Assembly (NCBI RefSeq): GCF_954871325.1
Contig: NC_088775.1
Location: 31,659,561-31,723,560, forward strand
DNA length: 64,000 nt
Source: Gordionus sp. m RMFG-2023
Lineage: Eukaryota; Nematomorpha; Gordioida; Chordodea; Parachordodidae
Reading direction: 5' to 3'
Part shown: positions 42,301 through 48,589 of the stretch, piece by piece
Layout of the letters: each line of letters begins with the position of its first letter
Position numbering within the stretch: position 1 is the stretch's first letter
The notes under the pieces: model-generated
What the model was told of the DNA's origin: nothing
The model's input: only the letters and a program-made list of their open reading frames with translations
The model's database searches: none
Position numbers and translations under genes: made by a program

Positions 42301-44054
42301 CAGAGCGGGCAATGAGTAAAATTTTAAAAAAGCGACCGAGCTTAAAAAATTATAAATTCGAGCCTAGGGACAATTTTAAAAAAAATAAATTTAAATCAAT
42401 CCGAATTTTAATCCGCTAAGGCGTAATATTTTGACCTGTAGAGATATCTGATGTTTATTGTGATTTTTCGCATTATATACTATAATATATGTTTTTAAAT
42501 AACCTTTCCTTCAATGTTTAACTCTACTATTCAGAAACTTTTAAATTGAATAAAAAACAACTCTATTTTCCTTATAAATGGAAAACCTATGATCTATAAT
42601 TTAATATTTAATTTACGTGATGAGTAAAAACTAAAAATTAATCATAATTAAATAAATTTGGTCTCTATTAAGTTTAAAATATTTATTACATTTATTAATA
42701 GGAAGATAAAGTTTTACTATATATTATATTTTATAATTCATGATTGCGACTATGAGTCCAATTGAATATTGTGGCGATTTAAGTGAAGTGGAAAGGTGAC
42801 CTAAAGTATCACCTTATTAAATTCCACTAGAAAAGACTTAATTTATTTATATTTCCCTAACAAAAATTAAATACCAACAACATAAGAAGCAATGAACACA
42901 ATTTATTTTAATAAATTATAGACTTTATAAATAAAAAATAAATCAAATGTTTATTTTATAAATTTTCTCACGAAGAAAGTAGAGGGGTGAGAAGTTACAA
43001 GGGTCAAAATAATTGTCGTTTTTTCCTTAACAAAAATTAAAATACCTATATTTTTATAATAAGCATTATTATTTAGTTTATTTTTGATTTACTTTTTATT
43101 TTTTATATCAACTCAACTATTAATGTTAAATTTCTATATATTTATGATTTTAATCTAAGCTAGGCGAAAAAATGGGAGAAAGGCGTTAAGAGAACCCTGT
43201 GGGTCAGTCTGTAAAACCCGTTTCGAGCATAAAAAATCGGTCGGACCTAAAATAAAAACCTAGGCCAGACCATGTTAGAACCTAAAAAATAAATAATTCG
43301 GGCTCGCTCATAAAAAGAATTTGCTGTTGGCTCTAATAGGAGGTATTTCATTTTTCGCAATCTTCCAATAAGTTAATGAAAAGGAAGAAATGCGAGAGAG
43401 AAAAAAATAGAATATCTTGTGATACTAATAATATAATATTTATCTTTCTTTTCTATCCCTCACTGCTAGTAATCTTATCTATCTTTTGCATTTATACTAG
43501 AGATCTTCAGGCCCGGATCGGTGTATTATTTTAAAATCTGGACCGATTTAAAAAAAAATTTTGTAAATATTTTATAAAAAAAATTTAAAATAACAAAATT
43601 TAAAATTCTGGGCAGAGTTTGAAAATGTTATTTTTTTTAATCCGATCCAGGCTTAAACAAAATAAGGTTGTAATAAAACTTCAATTAGAATATCGAATAT
43701 GAAAAAGAATCTCGAATTTTAAAAAAAATTATCAAAAACCTTGTTGTTAAGCCTCTGCAACCTCCGATATTTGAGACTTATTTTACGAGCTAGGTCTAGG
43801 GCGATAGGATTCTTGTTAATATTGTTGGCTACGACTAGGTTCAACGAATGATGGTGGAAAAATATCTTATCGGAGCACCCGCTGTACCTTCTACGCTTGA
43901 TAGAATTCGAACTCGTTATAACAGGAACAGTTTTCGCTGCGGATATATCGAATTCTACGTAATTTGTTTTGGGGATATCCCCTAAAAGAGGAATTCGCTT
44001 CAGGAGCGAATTATGGTGCAAGTCGAGCTGGCAGCTCCCGAGCAACGAAAACAT
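12159..44054 (-). CDS. FBXW7: FBXW7-like F-box/WD40 protein, ten exons, 3' end missing
   Basis: Substrate receptor of an SCF ubiquitin ligase: it binds phosphodegron-bearing substrates (cyclin E, Myc, Notch in known animals) through an eight-bladed WD40 propeller and SKP1 through the F-box. Ten minus-strand exons join in phase: 44054-43740, 41914-41808, 41401-41224, 40871-40737, 31815-31587, 31124-31030, 30428-29961, 14710-14577, 13155-12930, 12369-12159. Together they give about 699 codons, ending in WD7; human FBXW7-alpha is 707 residues including the missing final segment, so this protein is longer than usual. The three arginines that contact the phosphodegron (human R465, R479, R505) are all present (TVRC, SGSRD, AVRC). 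Unusual are two long insertions between WD1/WD2 and WD2/WD3. All junctions are GT-AG. The final exon was not found in the window. The start at 44054 is the first Met after an in-frame stop. Confidence 0.93.
12430..12875. repeat. intronic minisatellite, four units
   Basis: Four tandem units of about 106-114 bp beginning CATCTCAATAG (12430, 12542, 12648, 12762), each with ATTTAAAATTTCGACGT and AATGATCAATTTTGG. It fills most of the intron between FBXW7 exons 9 and 10. No relation to the TGACAATTGTCA satellite was seen. Confidence 0.9.
12930..13155 (-). CDS. FBXW7: FBXW7 exon 9 (WD3-WD5)
   Basis: 226 bases, acceptor TTTATACAG, donor GTTTAAG. The first base completes the split Arg codon; then [44 protein letters not shown] and [12 protein letters not shown]. 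The Arg of SGSRD and of AAVRC are the equivalents of human R479 and R505, and the Tyr of SGAYD equals Y519; all are substrate-binding residues. The conservation shows the propeller is under selection despite the huge introns. Confidence 0.97.
13159..14576. other. FBXW7 intron 8, no feature
   Basis: A+T-rich, with no repeat or ORF that I can support. Confidence 0.5.
14577..14710 (-). CDS. FBXW7: FBXW7 exon 8 (start of WD3)
   Basis: 134 bases. It opens with a non-conserved Pro/Ser stretch ([19 protein letters not shown]) that completes the long WD2-WD3 loop, then [20 protein letters not shown] and the first two bases of an Arg codon, donor GTTATT. The Arg of TVRC corresponds to human R465, a frequently mutated phosphodegron contact. 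It was too short to show as an ORF and was found by the conserved GHTSTVRCM motif and phase. A 15-kb intron full of transposons separates it from exon 7. Confidence 0.95.
14871..15077 (+). other. unrecognised ORF inside the large FBXW7 intron
   Basis: A 68-codon open frame without initiator Met, antisense to FBXW7, with higher G+C than its surroundings. It reads [16 protein letters not shown], then [20 protein letters not shown]. It is followed 17 bases later by a second ORF in another frame (15095-15334). No family is recognised. It could be the tail of an intron-nested gene or a transposon remnant. Confidence 0.3.
15095..15334 (+). other. unrecognised 79-codon ORF
   Basis: Starts ATG at 15095 and reads [20 protein letters not shown], ending with a hydrophobic patch ([14 protein letters not shown]). 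A TATAAAA lies about 20 bases upstream of the ATG. It ends 30 bases before the Tc1/mariner element. No homologue is recognised, and a chance frame cannot be excluded. Confidence 0.3.
15365..17178 (+). mobile_element. Tc1/mariner-superfamily transposon
   Basis: An 1814-bp element bounded by TA dinucleotides (15363-15364 and 17179-17180) with inverted repeats of roughly 120 bp. The ends are CAATGAAACGAGCGTTAAAA and CAGTGAAACGAGTGTTAAAA, and the arms stay alignable through ACTAACAATAAAAGGGG. It codes for a decayed DDE transposase on the plus strand. It lies in the 15-kb FBXW7 intron, antisense to the gene. Confidence 0.93.
15600..16678 (+). pseudogene. Tc1/mariner-type DDE transposase, broken
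   Basis: Cut-and-paste transposase in three pieces. 15600-15851 is the N-terminal region (starts [15 protein letters not shown], then [18 protein letters not shown]). 15942-16163 contains a helix-turn-helix-like DNA-binding segment ([12 protein letters not shown]...). From about 16151 to 16678 one frame, with one in-frame TAA, carries the DDE domain: [10 protein letters not shown] (first Asp), [12 protein letters not shown] (second Asp), and [20 protein letters not shown] (third acidic residue, the Glu of NPIE). The NPIE spacing is that of the DDE_3/Tc1-like group. At least two frame changes and one stop make it inactive. Confidence 0.92.
17510..17700 (+). repeat. GCGAA subterminal motif cluster, left arm
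   Basis: About a dozen GCGAA or GCGAAA words at 10-25 base spacing, often as TATAGCGAA or TCGCGAA, in otherwise CpG-poor DNA. Its inverted partner is at 23880-24085. Such clustered subterminal words are typical transposase-binding sites. Confidence 0.85.
17916..19779 (-). mobile_element. GGCCCGG-rich hAT transposon, largest copy, nested in the foldback arm
   Basis: The termini are CAGAGACCTGCAG (17916) and the reverse complement of CAGAAACCTGCAG (ending 19779). Both ends carry G+C-rich GGCCCGGCCCGG words separated by A/T runs, striking in this A+T-rich DNA. The flanks share CAAAAT (17910-17915 and 19780-19785), the remains of a target duplication; the foldback left arm is collinear with its right arm once this insert is removed. 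It contains a hAT transposase remnant on the minus strand. Confidence 0.85.
18770..19210 (-). pseudogene. hAT transposase C-terminal remnant
   Basis: Reading right to left, a frame gives [20 protein letters not shown], then [17 protein letters not shown]; after one frame change it gives [20 protein letters not shown] and [20 protein letters not shown]...FP followed by S-A-S-x-E-R-x-F-S is the hallmark of the hAT dimerisation domain. Earlier parts of the transposase are missing or unrecognisable. This identifies the GGCCCGG repeat family as hAT. Confidence 0.88.
19893..20120. mobile_element. short insert in the foldback left arm
   Basis: About 230 bases absent from the matching place in the right arm (about 23600). 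It contains GGCTGCTTTCATAGTG and, 75 bases on, AGGCTTTCATAGTGAA, hinting at a small element with repeated ends. No target duplication could be fixed. Confidence 0.45.
20270..20960 (-). repeat. palindromic satellite, left inverted array
   Basis: About six units of roughly 115-120 bp in inverse orientation to 21340-23465, each with GTGACAATTGTCATAAT and a GATGTACC block. Units of the two types (see 21340-23465) are interspersed. The short frames here are shadows of the repeat. Confidence 0.85.
21340..23465 (+). repeat. palindromic satellite, right array with alternating unit types
   Basis: About nineteen units of roughly 115 bp sharing ACGATTATGACAATTGTCAC. Two types largely alternate: type A has TATGGTACATCTTCATGAAA, TTTAACATGTTTACAATCTA and CCCATTTGCGTC; type B has TATCTAGGGTACATCTTCAC, AACATGTTAGCAATACTTAT and CCCATTTACGTC. 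The higher-order period is therefore about 230 bp. No gene is present. Confidence 0.88.
23880..24085 (-). repeat. GCGAA subterminal motif cluster, right arm
   Basis: The inverted counterpart of 17510-17700, with about 17 TTCGC/TCGCGA words. Word spacing and linkers (CTATAAA, GATAAAAGTTTCGC) match the left arm only near the terminus, suggesting that the array changes by local duplication. Confidence 0.85.
24130..26640 (+). mobile_element. LINE (non-LTR retrotransposon) remnant
   Basis: A shift in composition (C+T-rich, higher G+C) marks a decayed LINE. Coding traces run in order from the pre-RT region (24480) through reverse transcriptase (24780-25500) to a Cys-containing C-terminal region (26330-26620). 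Neither end could be fixed; the left edge is near a poly-C tract at 24123. Confidence 0.8.
24540..26620 (+). pseudogene. LINE reverse transcriptase, broken
   Basis: Traces in changing frames: [20 protein letters not shown] (24790-24850, the RT entry motif K-x-x-x-x-G-x-D-G-x-R-P), then [20 protein letters not shown] and RRLVAKVI (about 24985-25060), a piece near the catalytic loop at about 25440-25510 with the motif lost, and finally a C-terminal zinc-finger-like tail ([19 protein letters not shown]..., about 26340-26400) followed by [18 protein letters not shown]. Many stops. The C-terminal C-x-x-C...VD..x-H-x-x-S-C pattern is shared with the pieces at 51430-52150. Confidence 0.82.
26641..27584. 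other. A+T-rich intron sequence
   Basis: The 80-codon frame at 26836-27078 is Ile/Asn/Tyr-rich and looks like chance. Nothing else was seen. Confidence 0.45.
28030..28316 (-). mobile_element. GGCCCGG hAT fragment nested in copy 1
   Basis: G+C-rich CCGGGCC words with A/T runs, ending at the right with CTGCAGGGTTCTG. The central coding part is missing. The same insert occupies the same position in copy 2 (61604-61927, inverted). Confidence 0.85.
28660..29110 (-). pseudogene. hAT transposase remnant (DUF4371/ZMYM type), copy 1
   Basis: The open piece 28861-28676 reads [32 protein letters not shown]..., then [16 protein letters not shown]. The last part fits the P-R-x-x-x-R-Q-x-H-R-x-N motif near the C-terminus of DUF4371/ZMYM-like hAT transposases. 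Upstream (about 29100-28930) is a match to copy 2's [20 protein letters not shown]. The catalytic half is absent, so this is a deletion derivative. Confidence 0.7.
29380..29958. other. FBXW7 intron 7, distal part
   Basis: Contains a patch of CGACTC/GGTCGA words (29460-29580), possibly an old hAT end, but no boundaries can be drawn. Confidence 0.35.
29961..30428 (-). CDS. FBXW7: FBXW7 exon 7 (WD1 and WD2, with inserted loops)
   Basis: 156 codons, phase 0 at both ends. WD1 begins [20 protein letters not shown] and ends [14 protein letters not shown]2 has [19 protein letters not shown] and [11 protein letters not shown]. Trp of GGVWSS and Thr/Arg of SGSTDR, which line the degron pocket in human FBXW7, are kept. 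Odd features: a Pro/Ser-rich loop of about 45 residues between WD1 and WD2 (human has a few residues), an extra eight or so residues inside WD2, and a strongly acidic tail ([19 protein letters not shown]) before the donor GTAAAC. The frame runs through the loop without stops, so it is coding sequence rather than an unspliced intron, although an internal intron cannot be fully excluded. Confidence 0.96.
30431..31029. other. FBXW7 intron 6
   Basis: A+T-rich; no feature recognised. Confidence 0.5.
31030..31124 (-). CDS. FBXW7: FBXW7 exon 6 (linker before the propeller)
   Basis: 95 bases reading [20 protein letters not shown] and ITRVK up to donor GTAAGG. It matches the conserved linker W-x-x-A-Y-I-R-x-x-x-I-x-x-NWR in human FBXW7 and Drosophila Ago. 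The upstream boundary (31124) is the one that keeps phase with exon 5; a second AG four bases downstream is possible but leaves the frame unmatched. Confidence 0.9.
31587..31815 (-). CDS. FBXW7: FBXW7 exon 5 (F-box)
   Basis: 229 bases opening with [15 protein letters not shown], then [20 protein letters not shown]: the F-box, which binds SKP1 and so links the protein to CUL1. The acceptor is a strong pyrimidine-rich TTCTTTCTCGCAAG. The tail ([17 protein letters not shown]...) is Ser/Asn-rich and unlike the human IKRRK linker. I place the donor at GATG/GTATTA (phase 1), because it fits the acceptor of exon 6. The preceding intron of 9 kb holds the gypsy fossil and its host element. Confidence 0.95.
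32019..32195 (+). repeat. gypsy 5' LTR
   Basis: 177 bp, TGATGTG...TTACA, nearly identical to 38681-38845. The gag start and a TGGCGC word that may be the primer-binding site follow within a few bases. Confidence 0.95.
32199..32945 (+). pseudogene. gypsy gag region (fossil)
   Basis: Gag-like N-terminal part and, at about 32890-32940, a single CCHC zinc knuckle ([14 protein letters not shown]) of the nucleocapsid type. Broken. Confidence 0.88.
32960..35430 (+). pseudogene. gypsy pol region (protease, RT, RNase H, integrase; fossil)
   Basis: Domains in order: aspartic protease (DTGAG, about 33040), reverse transcriptase (about 33340-34100, YLDD at about 33846), RNase H (about 34240-34640, ATDAS), and integrase with its zinc-binding and catalytic core regions (about 34880-35430, SDNGPQF). 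Domain order identifies Ty3/gypsy. Broken. Confidence 0.92.
35432..38166 (-). mobile_element. 2.7-kb DNA transposon with ~500-bp inverted repeats, nested in gypsy
   Basis: The ends are GGGTCATTCCACGTCAAA and (reverse complement) GGGTAATTCCATGACAAA. The inverted arms run about 35432-35960 and 37660-38166 and align almost throughout. The flanking direct repeat is ATTT (35428-35431 and 38167-38170), a 4-bp duplication. It carries one gene on the minus strand. A 4-bp duplication would fit Sola-type elements, among others; the superfamily is not settled here. Confidence 0.9.
36000..37254 (-). pseudogene. transposon-borne protein with GTHSVCVC motif, one intron, truncated
   Basis: Exon 1 starts ATG at 37254: [20 protein letters not shown], then a GTAAG donor (37185) and a TTAG acceptor (37099); exon 2 continues [20 protein letters not shown] and HSCRLYL. 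After a gap the long frame 36601-36143 gives [40 protein letters not shown] and SVCVC. A frame change near 36150 leads to [20 protein letters not shown]. These blocks (LC.xCR, GFSKFA-x-[13 protein letters not shown]-x-x-CP) belong to a large family of transposon-associated proteins in invertebrates, usually annotated as uncharacterised. The C-terminal part, which in that family holds the likely catalytic region, is missing, so this copy is a deletion derivative. Confidence 0.78.
38170..38660 (+). pseudogene. gypsy integrase C-terminal region beyond the nested insertion (fossil)
   Basis: The remaining part of the integrase region, to the right of the DNA transposon; it includes a segment typical of gypsy integrase tails ([15 protein letters not shown]) and a Glu/Lys-rich end close to the 3' LTR. 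Confidence 0.85.
38681..38845 (+). repeat. gypsy 3' LTR
   Basis: 165 bp, same ends as the 5' LTR. It is preceded by CTGGGGATAAA, a weak polypurine-tract candidate. Confidence 0.95.
38875..39045 (-). pseudogene. CCHC zinc-knuckle coding trace
   Basis: Read right to left: [15 protein letters not shown] (C-x2-C-x4-H-x4-C), followed by [12 protein letters not shown]. One knuckle is complete, the second is only a C-x-x-C. It lies inside the 31890-40260 inverted-repeat element, just outside the gypsy right flank, and on the opposite strand, so it is not part of the gypsy gag. It might be a remnant of that element's own protein or of another retroelement. Confidence 0.45.
40737..40871 (-). CDS. FBXW7: FBXW7 exon 4 (dimerisation helix and F-box start)
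   Basis: 45 codons, phase 0 at both ends. Reads [18 protein letters not shown], then [18 protein letters not shown] and SLLPKE. It matches the vertebrate dimerisation domain and F-box entry (…[33 protein letters not shown]). The D-domain mediates FBXW7 homodimers. The donor GTTTTT is weak but gives the exact conserved junction to LALYVLS in exon 5. Confidence 0.95.
41224..41401 (-). CDS. FBXW7: FBXW7 exon 3 (pre-dimerisation segment)
   Basis: 178 bases, acceptor CAATTTAG, donor GTAACA. The first base completes an Arg codon and the exon ends in phase 0 with [11 protein letters not shown]. This matches the segment just before the dimerisation domain of animal FBXW7 proteins (…L-x-x-WL-x-x-FQ, followed by W-x-x-x-x-x-LLALDELI in vertebrates). 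The first half ([12 protein letters not shown]...) is variable. Confidence 0.88.
41808..41914 (-). CDS. FBXW7: FBXW7 exon 2 (N-terminal region)
   Basis: 107 bases, acceptor TTTTAG at 41920-41915, donor GTAACA beginning at 41807. It reads [14 protein letters not shown]... and ends HPI plus two bases (AG) of an Arg codon completed by exon 3. Poorly conserved, Asn/Ser-rich. The split Arg codon and the clean splice sites are the evidence. Confidence 0.75.
41920..43735. other. FBXW7 intron 1
   Basis: Contains possible old hAT ends: TAGGGATGTAAATTTCCCGG at 42003 (like the right end of the hAT remnant at 54100) and GGCCCGG-type words at 42280-42310, 43210-43310 and 43510-43650. None can be bounded. 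Confidence 0.4.
43740..44054 (-). CDS. FBXW7: FBXW7 exon 1 (N-terminal region)
   Basis: 105 codons starting ATG at 44054, preceded in frame by TAA about 45 bases upstream, and ending ...RLQRLNNK at a GT donor (43739-43738) in phase 0. The sequence is G+C-rich for this window, basic and not conserved, as expected of the variable N-terminus of FBXW7 proteins; it contains SIKRRRYSG and [12 protein letters not shown], which could act in nuclear localisation. It is assigned to FBXW7 because its phase-0 donor fits the phase-0 acceptor of the next exon, which then chains through to the conserved part. A further upstream exon with another start cannot be excluded. Confidence 0.65.
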
Positions 44055-44059
44055 AAGGC

Positions 44060-45005
44060 GAGGGTGGAATTTGTGATTGACCTCTTTATTTTACCCGATT
44101 TATTTTTTCTACTATTTATTTAATACCCAATTTATTTTTTCCTTATGAATACCACTTCTTACGAAATACTATCAATGATTAAATGCGGAAACAAGTTGTA
44201 TCTAATGTAAAGAAATCACGAGTGACGAATGCATACGACGGCAGAATCGGTTTTCAAAATCTTAAATTTATATATTTTTTTTTTAAAAAAAGGATGATAT
44301 ATTATAATGTACGAAGTCGAGAAGATAATATATAAATCATAATTTAATTTCAACAAAAAAAAGTTCCCAAATACTTTTGGATTGGATCAAAAGTATAAAT
44401 TTTAATATATTATGTACACCTTTAAAATGAGATCATTTTTCTTGGCTAAGGAGGTGGGGGAGGGGGCTGTATCTAAATGTTTGAATCAAATTTCAATGGT
44501 GGGTTATCCGAATCAAATTTATATTTAGTGGTAGAAAATCAGACCCAATTTTACTACCTAACCTGGACTAAGAAATGGCTTCTAAAAAAATCTTAGTCCC
44601 ACCAATCCCATCATGATTTTTTTTATTTATGTGTCCTGTAAAAAATTACCCCTAAGAAAAAATAATTAGTTAAATATATTCATTCATTTATTTACATTAA
44701 GCATTTGTTTTTCTGTGAAATTTACGAAAAAACTATTTTGGATTGACTAAAATTTTATGCCCAATTTATATTATTTAAAAAATAAATTTATAACAGTTTT
44801 ATTTTAATTAATATTTTTGTTAAACTATATATCAATTAATTTTCTTAATAGTAAAGTATTGAAGTATATGAATTAATTTTCTTAATATCAAAATATTGAA
44901 GATATTTAAAATAAGGGTAAATTGAAATAATTATAGAAATTTCTTTTAATTCAAACAATAATAAATAAAAAGATTTTTACAATTTTAAATAAAATTTAGC
45001 AATTA
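44060..45005. other. A+T-rich sequence upstream of FBXW7
   Basis: Would hold the promoter if exon 1 is the first exon. No TATA box or other motif can be named with confidence in such A+T-rich DNA. Confidence 0.35.
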
Positions 45006-45013
45006 ATTACAAC

Positions 45014-45594
45014 CAGGGACCTGAACCGTTATTTATAACGGTTCAGTTTGGTTACGGTTCAGTATGTAAAAAATTATAATGGTTACGTTTTGGTTACGGT
45101 TCTTAAAATTTATAAAGGTTCGGTTCAGCTAATTATAAAGGTTCATTGCGGTTAGAAATTTTTTTTTGTAGCAACACCATCTTCTATTTATTTTTATTAG
45201 AAGCATCTATGAATTATATATAAAAAAAAAATATAAGATTCAAAATAACTCATTTTTAAGTATATTATTTGAACGTATAAGTAATATATTTTCTAATATA
45301 AATGGATTTCCTTTTGTTCGTTGTGACGATAACACAAAATTTAGCCCCGAAAAGGCCCTTTCTATAGAAACTTGTGTTGCGGGAACCGCCAGTACTTTAA
45401 GAGCAAGTTTATATAATTCTGGATATTCAAATTATTTCCATTTCTAAAATATAAAAACTGAACCGGTTTAATTTTTTTTATAAAGGTTCTTTTTACTCCT
45501 TCAAAAAATAATTATATCGGTTCGGTTACGATTCAGATATTTATAACGGTTTATAATGGTTTAAGGGTTCGTTACGGTTCACTCTGGGTCCCTG
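45014..45594. mobile_element. 581-bp non-autonomous hAT with GGTTACGGTTC subterminal repeats
   Basis: The ends are CAGGGACC...GGGTCCCTG; flanks ATTACAAC (45006-45013) and ATTGCAAC (45595-45602) match at 7 of 8 bases. Each end carries four to six GGTT(A/C)GGTT-type words (GGTTACGGTTC, GGTTCGGTT). A short frame at about 45315-45445 (RCDDNTKFSPEKALSIETCV) may be a last trace of coding. Confidence 0.9.
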
Positions 45595-45676
45595 ATTGCA
45601 ACTTACATGCAAAATATAGTAAAATGTTATATAAAAAAATGTTTTTGTATGTGATGTTATTATTATTTTTCTATAT

Positions 45677-46698
45677 AAGGCTGTGTCCAAAATCTAAAAA
45701 ATATATAAATAAATAAATTTTGAAGAAAAAAATAACAAGTTATTTTAATGTAAAAATAAAATAGTTTTCTAAATTATTTTTCGTCATTTACAAAAATTAA
45801 TTTTTTAAAAAAATTAATAAATTTGTATAAAAAATTTTTCAAAATTTATTTTTTTGGGTCGAAAAAATTAGTAAAGAATATTTTTTTGTATTTTAGTTTT
45901 TTTGTTATGTTTTTTTCTTCTTTCTTTTCTTTTCTTGTTTTTTTTTATAACTTTTAAAAAAATAATGGAAGATTTCAAACATGTTTCATAATTTTATTAT
46001 TTTGAGAAAATTTATAAATTTGGAGGTTTTTTGCAAAACATTTTGGATATAACCAAGAAAGAATTAATTCTAATTTTCTTTTTTAGGCTGCGTACAAAAT
46101 GTTTTTAAAAAATCCTTAAAATTTTAAAATTTTCGCAAATTAATAACAAAACACTTTGGACACATTTAAGTTTTAAAAAAATTAAAATATTTTAAATGCT
46201 TGATATGATTCAATTATTAGTTATTTATTATATAATATTTGAACATAGAACTGAACATGATCATAATTCAGGTTATATGTTTTTCCAATTTTTTTCCAAT
46301 TTTCTCTTGAATTTTCCTATTTTCTACAGAATCTCTGAATTTTAAGTCATTTTCGTACCAGAGGTTTCTGTGCACTCTTATGCTTTCCATAAAATTATAC
46401 TCTGATACTAAAAAATATATTAATATAAATGGCTATAATCGTTTGGGTTAATAAATTTATAAAAATTAACAGCATTAAAAATTGTACTTACTAATTTTTT
46501 ATAAAAATTCCAAAAATAAATAAATTTTTATTCGAATTTATTTTTTTAATTATTTTTTTAAAAATTTAATTTTTATAAATAAATACCGAAAAATGAAATT
46601 GGACATCATTTTATTTTTACATTAAAAATAGCTTATGTTATTTTTTTCTTCAAAATTTATTTATTTATTTATATTTTTAAGATTTTGGACGCAGCCTT
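45677..46698. mobile_element. 1-kb inverted-repeat element (MITE-like)
   Basis: The ends are AAGGCTGTGTCCAAAATC and (reverse complement) AAGGCTGCGTCCAAAATC, with arms alignable for about 90 bases. A third, diverged GGCTGCGTACAAAAT word occurs inside (46086). There is no coding region. A duplication at the flanks is not evident, so the superfamily is open. Confidence 0.8.
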
Positions 46699-47159
46699 AA
46701 GCATAATATATAAAAATTTACAAAAATAGCATGTAAAAAAAAATCATGCAAACAATTTAAGACAAGACAAATATAAAAACTGTATTTAAAAAGCCTGGAA
46801 AAAAGGCGATTTAAGTTGATTGTAATATTTAAAAGAGGATCTGATCACCATTTTAAAAAAAAATGATGGCCTAACAAATAACTAATGAGATAAAGGGAAA
46901 ATTTGAAAAGTCGTAGCACTTTCTAATTTTTTATCTTTCGGCTGTAACAACCGGATCTATATTTGGGTTAGAGGAAAATCGGGAGACACAAGATCCCAAA
47001 TTAGATAGTTTCCTTTAAACCAAGAAATTTTTGTGAGCCCATTTGGTTTTTCCCTATCAGACAGGGATAAGTGAACGGGTTCAAGGTTTGGGTATTGGCC
47101 AACCCTAATATGTTCGAGATTATAAACTTAATAGCTATATGGCGATGAACCGTCCTTGA

Positions 47160-48420
47160 GAATATAAACAGGTTAGACCATGTCGGCCCTTAGAAATCTT
47201 TTCTGCACCTTTATATTTCTGGGGTAGACATAGACAATATCTTAGCCTATACCCTATGGCCACCCTCAGCTCCTCATCGAATAGCAAAAGACCGATATTG
47301 GCAGCAGGGACAGATTTAAGCCATTAATGTTCAGAGTTTTGTCCCTATTTGAAGATTGGAGTATTTTCAAAAAAGGGATTAGTTCCCACTAATTTCTTAA
47401 TATTAGCTAGGAGAGGATTAAGAAAGTCTCTTTGTGCTGAGGACTGTGGAAGAGATAGAAGGCATAATTTTTCCTTCATAAGTCATAGGCAGTTCAAATA
47501 AACTATCTCTACCACTCAAAGCTTATTCATATCCTCCTCGTATTGAAGACGAGAAGAAAGGAAGGTTGACAAAGAAATTAAATTAAGAGGGAGAAACCAA
47601 AACCACCTTAAATGGTCGGAAGTTGTGCAATCGCCCAATTATACTCGAAAGAATGAATGTTAAGATAACCTCAAGGAAGTTTTTAATTTTCAGGTCTAGG
47701 TATGAAGGAAAGAAAAGTTCAAAAATGAAGAAGAGGCCCTAATAAGTTATAAAATTCTAAGAAGCCATGATAAGATATAAACTTCTAAGAAGCCATAGCG
47801 ATTTCCTTATTAAATATAAAGATTAATGGGCAGGAATATTATTCAATATAGCTTCCAATTTGGTAAAGCAAAAAATTGCTTTCTCTACGCTCGCTATTAT
47901 GTGGATAGCACTATTTAACGAGGATCCTAAAAAGGAGACAGACTCCCAATCAACAACTCTAAAACAATTTAAAATATCTGATATAATTAACTAATTTTTG
48001 TTTTATCCATATTTAAAACAAAACCTATTGCTTTGGATTCATTAATTAAGAGATTAATAGGCTCTAACACATAAGCCTCAGGACCAGATAGATTTCCGTC
48101 ATCCATGTACCAAAGGTTAAGGTCAAGATTGAATTTAGACTTTATATTAGAAACGATGTCATAAATACCTATTGAAAAAGAGGAGAGGGTCTAAAGGATC
48201 GTATTGTTGAGAATTCTAAACCTTATGCCCAAAAACTAAAAAAAAGAATTCTGACCATAACAGGAATTTATATAATGGGAATATTCAGGAAATTTTTCAA
48301 AGAATTTTGAGGAGAAGGCAGATCTATATAAAGCATCAAAAGCATTTTTTAAATTATTTAGTCTTTTCAGTACTATTTGATGCAGGATTTTTATGATTTA
48401 TAATAAATATCATTATATTA
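47160..48420 (-). pseudogene. LINE reverse-transcriptase remnant
   Basis: Reading right to left, a frame gives FNLDLNLWYMDDGNLSGPEA and then EPINLLINESKAIGFVLNMD: the RT catalytic motif YMDD (48109-48098) with the expected W-Y-x-D-D-G context of the same LINE family as at 24130-26640, followed by the K-x-x-G-x-x-x-N-x-x-K-T motif. The rest to 47160 is decayed. Raised G+C against the surroundings helps delimit it. Confidence 0.75.
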
Positions 48421-48589
48421 ACTTATATTTACTTGGTTCAATTCAAAAAATTTGCAAATAATCTTATACAACAAAAAAACTCTGAGAGTTTTCTTTAAAT
48501 TATGACTGAATTATTTCTTATTATATTGGAGTGCGATAAAAATTTAAATAATATGTGAAAATATATTTTATATACTTTTGTAAGCTTTA

